NCBI RefSeq assembly: GCF_003336425.1
Contig: NZ_QEIO01000040.1
Location: 1-40,010, forward strand
Reading direction: 5' to 3'
Source of the DNA: Marinitenerispora sediminis
GTDB taxonomy: Bacteria; Actinomycetota; Actinomycetes; Streptosporangiales; Streptosporangiaceae
Length of the DNA: 40,010 bases
The notes under the pieces were generated by a model that was not told the DNA's origin, did not search any database, and saw only the letters and a program-made list of their open reading frames with translations. Every line of letters begins with the position of its first letter. The first letter of the stretch is position 1. Below, piece after piece: positions 32,664 to 40,010 of the stretch. The position numbers were made by a program, and so were the translations under genes.

Positions 32664-33038
32664 TCAGGCCCGGACGGAGCGGCGGTCGCGCCGTCCGCTC
32701 ACCAGGTGGGCCACCGTGCGCCAGCCCACCAGGGCCAGACCCAAAAAGACCGCCGTGACGATGACGAAGGACAGCGGCGCGCCGCCGCCGGACAGCACGC
32801 GCAGCACCATGCCGCCCGCCACGGTGACCGCCCACACGCCCGCTCCCGTGCGCAGCGGCCGGGCGGGGGCCCGCCACGCGAGGGTGGCGAGCCAGCCGGC
32901 GGCGAGGGCGGCCGCGAACGGCCACGCGGTGCCGAGGAAGCCGAGCAGGGCGTTCTCCTCGCCGTGGCTGGAGCGCCCGATGAGGACGAACGCCGCGACA
33001 CACAGCAGGTCGAGGAGGGCGGCGGGTAGCAGACGCAT
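32664..33038 (-). CDS. DUF3054 family membrane protein
   Basis: 124 residues from the ATG at 33038. Four hydrophobic segments: LLPAALLDLLCVAAFVLIG, AWPFAAALAAGWLATLAW, GAGVWAVTVAGGMVLRVL and LSFVIVTAVFLGLALVGWRTVAHLV, with a basic C-terminus. The motif IGRSSHGEENALLGFLGTAWPF is characteristic of DUF3054, a small actinobacterial integral membrane family without known function. It precedes the TagF-like gene by 32 nt. Confidence 0.85.
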   Translation of the reverse strand: MRLLPAALLDLLCVAAFVLIGRSSHGEENALLGFLGTAWPFAAALAAGWLATLAWRAPARPLRTGAGVWAVTVAGGMVLRVLSGGGAPLSFVIVTAVFLGLALVGWRTVAHLVSGRRDRRSVRA

Positions 33039-33129
33039 GATCGCCAGGTTACGTCCTCCCCGGTAACAGCCGCGCGGCGCACCCCGTCGACCTGGAGGGG
33101 GGCGTCGCGCGGGCCGGACCGGGGCCCCG

Positions 33130-34452
33130 TCAGACCTCGTCGAGGGCGGTGTCGCGCGTCTCTGGGCTGATGAGCAGGGCGCCGAGGGTGATGGCCGCGG
33201 CCAGGGCCAGGTAGCCGCCGACCCAGCCCAGGCCGAAGGAGGAGGCCAGCCACGTGGCGATGTAGGGGGCCACGGAGGCACCCAGCAGGCCGGCGAGGTT
33301 GTAGGCGATGGACGCCCCGCTGTAGCGGACCCGCGTGGGGAAGAGCTCCGGCAGCACGGCGCCCATCGGCCCGAAGGTGAAGCCCATGAGCGTGAGGCCG
33401 AGGATGAGGAACAGCAGGACGACCGGGGTGGAGCCGCTGCCGAGCATCGGCCCGAGCGCGAGCCCGAACACGAGGATGCACGCGGTGGTGACCAGGAGCG
33501 TGGGCCGGCGCCCGAACCGGTCGGCCAGCAGCCCGGAGACCGGGACGGTGAGCCCGAAGAAGACCACGCCGACCAGCAGCAGCACCAGGAACTCGGATCG
33601 CTCGTAGCCCAGGCCGTCGGGGCTGGTGCCGTAGGAGAGCGAGAACACCGTCATCAGGTAGAAGAGCACGTAGGTCGCCAGCATGATGAAGGTGCCCAGC
33701 GCGACCGCGGGTGCCGCCGTGCGGAACACCTCGGCGACCGGCGTCTTGGCGCGGGTGCCCTCGGCGAGCACGCGGGCGAACGCCGGCGTCTCGTGCAGGG
33801 TGAGCCGCACCCACAGCCCCACCACGATGAGGACGGCCGAGAGCAGGAACGGCACCCGCCAGCCCCACGAGAGGAACGCGTCCTCGCCCATCAGCTCCGA
33901 GAGCGCCAGGAAGACGCCGTTGGCGAGGAAGAACCCGATGGGGGCGCCCAGCTGCGGGAAGGTGCCGAACAGCGCGCGCTTGGCGCGCGGCGCGTTCTCG
34001 GTGGCCAGCAGCGCGGCGCCGCCCCACTCCCCGCCGAGTCCCAGGCCCTGGCCGAACCGGCACAGCGCGAGCAGCAGCGGAGCGGCGACGCCGATCTGGG
34101 CGTGCCCGGGCAGCAGCCCGATGAGGACGGTGGAGATGCCCATGGTGAGCAGTGACGCCACCAGCGTGGCCTTGCGTCCGACGCGGTCGCCGAAGTGCCC
34201 GAAGAGGGCGGAGCCCACCGGCCGCGCGACGAACGCGATCGCGAACGTCGCCAGGGACTGCAGGGTGGCGGCCGTGGGGTCGTCGGCCGGGAAGAACAGG
34301 TGCGGGAAGACGAGGACCGCGGCCGTCGCGTAGACGTAGAAGTCGTAGAACTCGATGGAGGTGCCCACGAGGCTGGCGGCGATGACCCGGCCCGGCGGAT
34401 TGGTGGGTGGAGCATGCTCCCGCTGCTCCGAGCCCGGATTCTGGACGGCCAC
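33130..34452 (-). CDS. MFS transporter, metabolite:H+ symporter (MHS) family
   Basis: 440 residues from the GTG at 34452 with GGGGAGG upstream (about 10 nt). Twelve membrane segments. The opening ASLVGTSIEFYDFYVYATAAVLVFPHLFFP and the RPVGSALFGHFGDRVGRK loop 2-3 motif are diagnostic of the MHS subfamily (ProP, KgtP, ShiA relatives), as is RFGQGLGLGGEWGGAALLATENAP. A second DRFGRRP copy is between helices 8 and 9. Substrates in this subfamily are osmolytes, carboxylates or aromatic acids; no residue here decides. Upstream lies a striking triple TGAGAC/GTCTCA array, so it is probably under a dedicated regulator. Confidence 0.93.
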   Translation of the reverse strand: MAVQNPGSEQREHAPPTNPPGRVIAASLVGTSIEFYDFYVYATAAVLVFPHLFFPADDPTAATLQSLATFAIAFVARPVGSALFGHFGDRVGRKATLVASLLTMGISTVLIGLLPGHAQIGVAAPLLLALCRFGQGLGLGGEWGGAALLATENAPRAKRALFGTFPQLGAPIGFFLANGVFLALSELMGEDAFLSWGWRVPFLLSAVLIVVGLWVRLTLHETPAFARVLAEGTRAKTPVAEVFRTAAPAVALGTFIMLATYVLFYLMTVFSLSYGTSPDGLGYERSEFLVLLLVGVVFFGLTVPVSGLLADRFGRRPTLLVTTACILVFGLALGPMLGSGSTPVVLLFLILGLTLMGFTFGPMGAVLPELFPTRVRYSGASIAYNLAGLLGASVAPYIATWLASSFGLGWVGGYLALAAAITLGALLISPETRDTALDEV

Positions 34453-34517
34453 CGCGGTGATACCTCCCCTTTTGGCACTGTTTAGCCAGATCAGGGTACG
34501 GCACCCGAAGGGGTACG

Positions 34518-34544
34518 TGAGACCAGTGTCTCAGGTTGTGAGAC
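34518..34544. promoter_or_regulatory. Operator-like triple half-site upstream of the MHS transporter
   Basis: TGAGAC-N4-GTCTCA-N5-TGAGAC. The first two form a perfect palindrome (34518-34533), the last two another (34528-34544). The two TGAGAC copies are 21 bp apart, two helical turns. Located 66-92 bases upstream of the transporter GTG. Confidence 0.65.
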
Positions 34545-34590
34545 GCGTGGTGCGGGGTTCGGCCGATGGCGGGCGGCGGCGTCCGGCCGC

Positions 34591-34630
34591 GCCGGCTGGT
34601 ACCGGGGACGGGTGGGGCGTACCAGCCGGC
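34591..34630. terminator. 12-bp hairpin between protease and transporter genes
   Basis: GCCGGCTGGTAC (34591-34602) and GTACCAGCCGGC (34619-34630), 16-nt loop. Second of two hairpins downstream of the protease. Confidence 0.65.
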
Positions 34631-34658
34631 CTCGCACGCCCGGGCGGACGCGCGAGAT

Positions 34659-34684
34659 CCCCGGCACCCGAGCGGGCGCCGGGG
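34659..34684 (-). terminator. Terminator hairpin of the S1 protease gene
   Basis: CCCCGGC (34659-34665)/GCCGGGG (34678-34684) with an additional inner CCC/GGG pair. It begins 17 nt beyond the protease stop codon on the minus strand. Confidence 0.6.
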
Positions 34685-34700
34685 AGTTCCGCGGGTCGGA

Positions 34701-35840
34701 TCAGCCGGTGACGAGCGTCAGGTTCCACTCCTCCAGGATCGGGTTGAGCGGCTGGAAGTACGTGGTCCCGCCGGAGGTGCAGTTGCCCGAACCGCCGGAG
34801 GTGACGCCCTGGGCCTGGTCGCCGCTCAGCCAGGAGCCGCCGGAGTCACCCGGCTCGGCGCAGACGTCGGTGCGGGTGAGGCCGGTGACCTGCCCCTCGG
34901 GGTAGACCACGGTCTGGTTCTTGGACTCCACCGTGCCGCAGTGCCAGCCGGTGGTGGAGCCGGAGCGGCAGATGGAGGCGCCTTCGGCGGCCTCCTCGGA
35001 GCCGGCGACGGTCACGGTGCCGCCGTCGTAGTCGTTGACCGTGGCGGTCGGGGTCCAGCCGCTGGCCGCCTCGACGTAGCCCATGTCGCTGCCGGGGAAG
35101 ACCGAGCCGGAGACCGAGCCGGTGCCGCTGCCGTCCTCGCTCTCCACGGGGGTGCCCTCGTCGCCGCAGTGGCCGGCGGTCGCGAAGCCGCCCTCCACCG
35201 CGAAGCCGATGGAGCAGCGCCCGGTGCCGTTGATGGAGTAGGGGTCGCCGCCGACGATGTCGGCGTAGGTGCGCGGCTGCTCGGAGCTCTCCTCGACCCG
35301 GACGGCGCCGGAGTCCACGCCGGCCTGCTCCACGAGCCGCTCCGCGTCGGCGGTCTCGCCCTCCCGCACGGTGATCACCACGGAGTCGCCCGCGGTGTCG
35401 ACGTACCAGCCGGTGACGCCGGTGCCGCCGCCGGGGGTGCTGGAGTTGAGGTCGGCGACGACGCCGTCGAGGACGCTCTCACCGTAGGTGACGACCCGCG
35501 GCGTGGCGCCGGCCGCGCGGACGGCGTGCGCGGCGCTCTCGTCGGTGACGGAGACCGTCAGCGCGCCGGTCGCGGCGTCGAAGACGCTGCCGCCGAACGC
35601 GTCGCCGAGTTCCGAGCGCAGGTCGTTCTCCACCGAGCGGGCCTGGGCCTCCTGAGTGAGCAGGCGGGCCGCCGCGGCGGAGTCGAGGCCGAGGTCGCGC
35701 TGGAGCGCGTCCAGCTGCGCCGGTGCCGCCACGAGGTCCTGGGGGGCGGGGTCGGCTGCCGCGAGCGGCGCTGCGGCGACCACCAGTCCGAACGCCACGG
35801 CGGTGCCGCCGAGGGTGCGGGTCAGGGGGGAGTTTCGCAC
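34701..35840 (-). CDS. Secreted S1 family serine protease (streptogrisin/NAPase-like) with pro-region
   Basis: 379 residues from the GTG at 35840 (AAGGG upstream). Residues 1-29 are a signal peptide (basic start, hydrophobic core, AAA site). A pro-region of about 160 residues, an alpha-lytic-protease-type foldase, follows with DLGLDSAAAARLLTQEAQA. The mature enzyme probably starts at Ala193 (ADIVGGDPY), giving 187 residues, close to the 188 of Nocardiopsis alkaline protease. Catalytic triad His224 (TAGHCG), Asp252 (SDMGYV), Ser333 (GDSGGS). Cysteines at 209/225, 291/301 and 327/354 fit three disulfides. Acidic surface residues dominate. A promoter and a leader stem-loop lie upstream. Confidence 0.95.
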   Translation of the reverse strand: MRNSPLTRTLGGTAVAFGLVVAAAPLAAADPAPQDLVAAPAQLDALQRDLGLDSAAAARLLTQEAQARSVENDLRSELGDAFGGSVFDAATGALTVSVTDESAAHAVRAAGATPRVVTYGESVLDGVVADLNSSTPGGGTGVTGWYVDTAGDSVVITVREGETADAERLVEQAGVDSGAVRVEESSEQPRTYADIVGGDPYSINGTGRCSIGFAVEGGFATAGHCGDEGTPVESEDGSGTGSVSGSVFPGSDMGYVEAASGWTPTATVNDYDGGTVTVAGSEEAAEGASICRSGSTTGWHCGTVESKNQTVVYPEGQVTGLTRTDVCAEPGDSGGSWLSGDQAQGVTSGGSGNCTSGGTTYFQPLNPILEEWNLTLVTG

Positions 35841-35873
35841 GTTCTGCCCTTTCTCTTGTGCTGCTGAGGGGGC

Positions 35874-35910
35874 GGACCCGCGCTAACGAGCGGGGACTCA
35901 ACGCGGGTCC
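35874..35910 (-). promoter_or_regulatory. Stem-loop in the protease mRNA leader
   Basis: GGACCCGCG (35874-35882) and CGCGGGTCC (35902-35910) are perfect 9-bp arms with a 19-nt loop, located 34 to 70 nt upstream of the start codon. Possible stability or regulatory element. Confidence 0.5.
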
Positions 35911-35981
35911 TCGGCCGCCGCCACCCCCGTGGAGGGAGGGCGGCCGCCGGTTGTTACCGGACAGTTGGTAAACGAATCGCA

Positions 35982-36009
35982 ACCATAGGTCATCGAACGT
36001 GCCAAGCAA
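35982..36009 (-). promoter_or_regulatory. Promoter-like sequence for the protease gene
   Basis: Minus strand -35 TTGCTT (36009-36004), 16-nt spacer, -10 TATGGT (35987-35982). A TTACC-N8-GGTAA inverted repeat (35954-35971) lies just downstream and could bind a regulator. Confidence 0.4.
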
Positions 36010-36742
36010 CAGACCAAATGCAACGTGAAAAAACCGGCATATGACGGATTGGTGGCGATTGCCCGGAAGTGATCGGGTGCAGCGGCCGTCGAGAATCCCT
36101 GGAAACCCGGCGTTGTCCGGCGGTCACGGGGGTGGCCGGACTGGTCCGGGCGTGCTCCGCAAGGGGATGACCTGGCCGGATGCGGCCAGTGGTGCCGGCG
36201 GCCGGATTTCGTGGGATCACACAGGACCGGCCGGCCACTCTGGTCCCAGCAGCCGAACCAGCGGCCGCGGCGCCGGCCCGCGGCGGACCGTCCGGAACCC
36301 CGGTGCCGTGCCGTGCGGCATCCGTGCGGGTGGGCGGATCCCGGTCATAGGGGGCCGGCCGGTCACCGGCCCGGGCGGGAGAGGGCGGCTGCGGCCGTCC
36401 GGCGCCGAGGGGCCGCGCCGATGACGGGCGGGCGGCGCCCCGGCGGGGGCCGCGAAGGGACCGACGCGGTTCCGCGCCGCTCGGATCCGGTCCGCCCGCG
36501 GGCGAGGCGCGCGCACCGGGCCCCGGCCCTCATCGCCACGCACGGTATGGCGGCGGTCGGCCGCCCAAGCGTCCCGGAGCCGCCGCGGGCGGTGCGCCCG
36601 CTACCGGCCGACCGGGCCGGGGGGAGCCCACCGCCTCGATCCACCGGCGGGCGGCCCGCGCACGTCCGCGCACGTCCGCGGACCGCCCGCCGCACCTCCG
36701 CGGGGCTGGCGCCGCGGACCGCAACGGGGGCCCGCGCGTCGT

Positions 36743-36765
36743 CCGGGCGCCGGTCCGGCGCCCGG
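36743..36765 (-). terminator. Terminator hairpin of the S9 peptidase gene
   Basis: CCGGGCGCCGG (36743-36753) and CCGGCGCCCGG (36755-36765) with a single central base; the innermost pairs would open. It begins 9 nt past the stop codon. Confidence 0.65.
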
Positions 36766-36773
36766 CCGACGGC

Positions 36774-38882
36774 TCAGGACGTCAGCCCCAGCGCGGAGCG
36801 CAGGAACTCGACCTGCAGCAGCAGCAGGTTCTCGGCGGTGGACTCCTCCGTGGGCATGTGCGTGATCCCCGAGAGCGGCAGCACCGTGTGCGGCCGTCCC
36901 GCCGCGAGCAGCGCCGAGGAGAGCCGCTGGGAATGCGCGAACACCACGTTGTCGTCGGCCAGCCCGTGGATCAGCATCAGCGGGCGGCTGAGCGCACCGG
37001 CGTCGGCCAGCAGCGAGCTGTCCCGGTAGGCGGCCTCCTCCCGCTGCGGCATCCCGAGGTAGCGCTCCGTGTAGTGCGTGTCGTACAGCCGCCAGTCGGT
37101 GACCGGCGCGCCGGCGACCGCGGCGTGGAACACGTCGGGCCGGCGGAGCACCGCCAGCGCCGCGAGGTAGCCGCCGAACGACCACCCGCGGATCGCCACC
37201 CGCTCCAGGTCGAGGTCCGCGACGCGCTCCGCGGTGGCGTGCAGTGCCGCCACCTGGTCCTCCAGCGGCGGGCCGGCGAGGTCGCCGTGCAGGGCGTACT
37301 CCCACTCCGGGTCACGCCCCGGACTGCCGCGCCCGTCGGCCACCACCACGGCGAACCCCTGCTCCGCGAACCACTGGGAGGTCAGGTGGGCACCGCGCGC
37401 CGCGAGCACCCGCTGGGCGTGCGGGCCGCCGTAGGGGTCCATGAGCACGGGCAGCCGCCGGGAGCCCGGCTCGTGCCAGGACGGCAGCAGCACCGCGGTG
37501 CGCAGCTCCCGCTCACCGGCGCGCAGCAGCGTCACCGAGAAGTCCGGCAGCTCGGGCCGCTCAGCGAAGCTCCCGACCACCGCGGCCTGCTCGCCGCCGC
37601 GCCGCACACGGGTGTCCACCTCGGAGCTGTCCAGCGACCTGCGCTGCACGACGAGCGTGCCGCCGCGCAGCCGGCCCGCGTGCACCCCGCCCGGTTCGGT
37701 CAGCCGGCGCAGGCCGTCGGCGGGGTGGAAGCTCCACAGGTCGATCTCCACCGGGTCCCGCGAGGCGGTGAACAGCACGGTGTCGCCGTCGACGTCGCCG
37801 ACCGCGCGGACGTACAGGTCGGACGGCGTCACCGGGGCGTCCCCGACGATCAGCCGCCGCTGGCCGTCCCGCACGCCGATCCACACCGCGGCGCCGCCCT
37901 CGGTGGCGGCGGGGACCCCCGACGGCACCTCCACCCACGCATCGTGTGTCTCCTCGGCCAGCAGCCGGGTGCGGCCGGTGCCGGGGTCGGCGCCGAGCAG
38001 CCGCAGGGTGCGCTGGTCGCGGCTCTGCACCACCAGGACCGGCTCGGCCGGCCGGTCCTGCGGCGCGGTGCGCCAGCCCGCCGACGCGAGGTAGGGCAGC
38101 GCGGCACGGTCCCACTCCACCCACGTGGGGGCCGCGGGGCCGCCGCCGGCGAGCGGCAGCACGGCCAGCCGCACGTCGGCGTTGGCGGTGCCGGCCGCCG
38201 GGTAGGCCACCACCTGCGCGGCGGCCTCCGGGTTCGCGGGGTCGGAGATGTGCCAGCGCGTGACGGGCGCGTCGTCCACCCGGGCGGCCAGCAGCGCCGA
38301 GCCGTCCGGTGCCCACCACATGCCCCGGTAGCGCCCCATCTCCTCGGCCGCGATGAACTCCGCGAGGCCCCAGGTGACGTCCGGACCGTCCGGCTCGGCG
38401 ACCACCCGGTCGGCCCCGGAGTCCAGGTCGAGGACGTGGATCGCGCCGCCGCTGACGTAGGCGACCGCGTCGCCGCGCGGGCTGATCACCGGGTCGATGA
38501 CCGGAGCGGCGGCTGGCAGCTCGCGGGGGTCCCCGCCGCCGCCGAGCCCGACGGTGTAGAGCCGGCCGGACAGCGTGAACACCGCCCGGGCGAAGGCCTC
38601 GTCCACGCTGTAGGCCACGATCCCGCCGCCGGTCTCCCGGAGCCGTTCGCGCCGGGCACGCTCCTCCGGCGGCAGGTCCTCGTCGAGCCGTCCGATCCGG
38701 CGGGGGTCGGCGACCACCCGCTCCGTGCCGTCGAGGTCGACCGTCCACAGCGACGTCGCGGTGTCGGTACCGTCGCGCCCGCGCAGGAACGCGACGCGGC
38801 CGCCGTCCGGGGAGATCTGGAACGCCCGGGGCACGCCGAGCGTGAAACGCCGGGTCCGGGCCTGCTGGCGAGGAAAACTCAT
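36774..38882 (-). CDS. S9 family (dipeptidyl peptidase IV-like) serine peptidase
   Basis: 702 residues from the ATG at 38882. The N-terminal ~430 residues form a beta-propeller with repeated strands such as [37 protein letters not shown] and [19 protein letters not shown] Glu motif [20 protein letters not shown] corresponds to the double-Glu substrate anchor of DPP IV. The C-terminal alpha/beta hydrolase has nucleophile Ser568 in GWSFGGYL, Asp643 in ADDNV and His675 in GITHMPT. The spacing between these (75 and 32) is close to DPP IV. No signal peptide, so cytoplasmic. It cleaves short peptides, probably after Pro or Ala; specificity is inferred. Confidence 0.94.
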   Translation of the reverse strand: MSFPRQQARTRRFTLGVPRAFQISPDGGRVAFLRGRDGTDTATSLWTVDLDGTERVVADPRRIGRLDEDLPPEERARRERLRETGGGIVAYSVDEAFARAVFTLSGRLYTVGLGGGGDPRELPAAAPVIDPVISPRGDAVAYVSGGAIHVLDLDSGADRVVAEPDGPDVTWGLAEFIAAEEMGRYRGMWWAPDGSALLAARVDDAPVTRWHISDPANPEAAAQVVAYPAAGTANADVRLAVLPLAGGGPAAPTWVEWDRAALPYLASAGWRTAPQDRPAEPVLVVQSRDQRTLRLLGADPGTGRTRLLAEETHDAWVEVPSGVPAATEGGAAVWIGVRDGQRRLIVGDAPVTPSDLYVRAVGDVDGDTVLFTASRDPVEIDLWSFHPADGLRRLTEPGGVHAGRLRGGTLVVQRRSLDSSEVDTRVRRGGEQAAVVGSFAERPELPDFSVTLLRAGERELRTAVLLPSWHEPGSRRLPVLMDPYGGPHAQRVLAARGAHLTSQWFAEQGFAVVVADGRGSPGRDPEWEYALHGDLAGPPLEDQVAALHATAERVADLDLERVAIRGWSFGGYLAALAVLRRPDVFHAAVAGAPVTDWRLYDTHYTERYLGMPQREEAAYRDSSLLADAGALSRPLMLIHGLADDNVVFAHSQRLSSALLAAGRPHTVLPLSGITHMPTEESTAENLLLLQVEFLRSALGLTS

Positions 38883-39030
38883 GAGCCGATTGTGGCAGGG
38901 GCGGCCGCTGTGCCCCGGCGTGCTCGCGGTCCGCGGGGGACGGCCCCGGCCGGGGCCAGGCCGCACCTGGCCTCCGGATTCGGTACGCCGTTCCCGAACA
39001 TATGGCCTCCGGGCAGGTATGGTCCGGGAT

Positions 39031-39915
39031 ATGACAGATCGCCGCATCCTGCTGGTCCATGCCCATCCCGACGACGAGACCATCGTCACCGGGGCGACCA
39101 TGGCCAAGTACGCGGCCGAGGGGGCCGAGGTCACCCTCGTCACCTGCACCCTCGGCGAGGAGGGCGAGGTCATCCCGCCGCACCTCGCGCATCTCGCGAG
39201 CGACCGGGACGGCGGCCTCGGCGAGCACCGGATCGGCGAGCTCGCCCGGGCCTGCGTCGCCATGGGCGTGCGCGACCACCGCTTCCTCGGCGGCGCCGGG
39301 CGCTACCGCGACTCCGGGATGATGGGCGCCACGACCAACGATGACCCCCGGTGCTTCTGGCAGGCCGACGTCGAAGAGGCCGCGCACGAACTCGCGCTGG
39401 TCATCCGGGAGGTACGTCCGCACGTCATGGTCACCTACGACGACAACGGCGGCTACGGGCACCCCGACCACATCCAGGCGCACCGCGTCGCCGTGCGCGC
39501 CTTCGGCCGGGCCGCCGAGCGCGCACTGCCCGGCACCCCCTGGCAGACCCGCAAGCTGTACGCCATCGCCCAGCCGCGGTCGGTGCTCAAGGCGTCGGTC
39601 GAACGGCTGCAGGCCGGCCTGGGCGGCTCCGGAGTGGCCAAGGCCGGTCCGTTCAGCGCGCCGAAGGCCGTCGAGGACATCGCCCCGGGCACACCCGACG
39701 AGCTCGTCACCACCCGGGTGGACGCCACCCCGTACTGGGCCGCGAAGGTGCTCGCCCTCCGGGAGCACGCCACCCAGGTCGCCGTCGAGGCCGACCTGTT
39801 CGCGCTCTCCAACGGCATCGCGCAGGAGATCACCGCCGTGGAGTACTTCTCGCTGCTGCGCGGGCCGTCGCCGCGCCGCGGCCCGGACGGCTACGAGGCC
39901 GACCTGTTCGACTAG
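39031..39915 (+). CDS. mshB: N-acetyl-glucosaminyl-inositol deacetylase of mycothiol biosynthesis
   Basis: 294 residues, ATG at 39031. Zinc deacetylase that removes the acetyl group from GlcNAc-Ins to give GlcN-Ins, the second enzymatic step towards mycothiol. Zinc ligands and catalytic residues: His12 and Asp15 in HAHPDDE, His144/His147 in GYGHPDH. The stretch [11 protein letters not shown] and [15 protein letters not shown] are typical of MshB rather than of the related conjugate amidase Mca. The C-terminal region ends DGYEADLFD. Divergent from the S9 peptidase. Indicates a mycothiol-producing actinobacterium. Confidence 0.93.
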   Translation: MTDRRILLVHAHPDDETIVTGATMAKYAAEGAEVTLVTCTLGEEGEVIPPHLAHLASDRDGGLGEHRIGELARACVAMGVRDHRFLGGAGRYRDSGMMGATTNDDPRCFWQADVEEAAHELALVIREVRPHVMVTYDDNGGYGHPDHIQAHRVAVRAFGRAAERALPGTPWQTRKLYAIAQPRSVLKASVERLQAGLGGSGVAKAGPFSAPKAVEDIAPGTPDELVTTRVDATPYWAAKVLALREHATQVAVEADLFALSNGIAQEITAVEYFSLLRGPSPRRGPDGYEADLFD

Positions 39916-39941
39916 GGAGTGTTTGGAAACTGTTTGAAACT
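39912..39941. repeat. CTAG followed by GTTTGGAAACT/GTTTGAAACT direct repeat
   Basis: GTTTGGAAACT (39921-39931) is directly followed by GTTTGAAACT (39932-39941), only a few bases after the mshB stop. This AT-rich block is unlike its surroundings and could be the end of an insertion sequence reaching beyond the window. Confidence 0.3.
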
Positions 39942-39968
39942 GGGGCAATCAGCGTCAGAACAGTAACC

Positions 39969-40010
39969 GTGCGCGTGTCGATCCCGGGCATGAGTGAAGC
40001 CTCCGGTACA
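39969..40010 (+). CDS. Possible start of a gene cut by the window edge
   Basis: A frame from GTG 39969 (or in-frame ATG 39990) stays open to the end, reading VRVSIPGMSEASGT. Fourteen codons are too few to recognise. No clear ribosome site is visible. Confidence 0.2.
   Translation, partial: MRVSIPGMSEASGT

Larger units (their letters stand above)
35841..36773. other. Long intergenic region between the protease and S9 peptidase genes
   Basis: 933 bases. The left ~200 bases hold the protease leader and promoter and are partly AT-rich (35950-36050). From about 36060 to 36740 the sequence is extremely GC-rich, with frames in every phase and no ribosome site or protein-like composition; I see no gene. 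A 10-bp tandem repeat (CACGTCCGCG twice, 36660-36680) and short CCGG palindromes are present. Confidence 0.6.

Noticed and set aside
36041-36424. 127-codon plus-strand frame in the long intergenic region
   Set aside because: Gly/Arg/Pro-rich random composition, no ribosome site and no domain; retained only as part of a non-coding stretch.
36858-39344. 828-codon plus-strand frame opposite the S9 peptidase
   Set aside because: Shadow of the peptidase, whose catalytic triad is visible on the minus strand.

Overview
The window is very GC-rich, gene-dense DNA with many GTG starts and long open shadow frames, typical of an actinomycete chromosome. A mycothiol-pathway deacetylase (MshB), a streptogrisin/NAPase-type secreted protease, TypA and two succinate dehydrogenase operons fit a filamentous actinobacterium. 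The closest guess is Nocardiopsaceae, an inference from gene content and not a proven placement.

Layout. 1-9442 (+): six genes of a Gram-positive type IV secretion/conjugation-like machine. They are a ParA/MinD-like protein with a degenerate P-loop (5' truncated), a VirB4-type ATPase, a polytopic VirB6/TrbL-like protein, a VirB8-like anchored protein, a two-domain peptidoglycan hydrolase and an anchored DUF3558-like protein. 9569-11791 (+): RecD2-type helicase. 11792-14125: a sparsely coding stretch with a long RNA-like hairpin, tandem hairpins and two unrecognised small genes with divergent promoters. 14126-16643 (+): Nudix hydrolase and TypA. 16720-18568: divergent TetR regulator and FAD monooxygenase with a double palindromic operator.

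18628-27107: two complete succinate dehydrogenase operons in opposite orientation. sdhCAB-1 (-) resembles the mycobacterial Sdh1 type and sdhCAB-2 (+) resembles the single-anchor type of Corynebacterium. A LysR regulator lies between them and is divergent from the second operon. 27229-27900 (-): SpoU/TrmH RNA methyltransferase.

27927-30847: a divergent pair that is the most interesting locus. One gene encodes an NB-ARC/TPR (NLR-like) protein with a short amyloid-type VVQxG motif near its N-terminus. The other encodes a 128-residue helical protein with a matching motif at its extreme C-terminus. This is the architecture of the bacterial NLR/amyloid signalling (BASS-Bell) systems, a probable defence or regulated cell-death module.

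30997-34452 (-): TagF-like transferase, DUF3054 membrane protein and MHS-family transporter. 34701-35840 (-): secreted S1 protease. 35841-36773: mostly empty. 36774-38882 (-): S9 (DPP IV-like) peptidase. 39031-39915 (+): mshB. The last 95 bases may be the edge of another element. No tRNA, rRNA or CRISPR array was seen.
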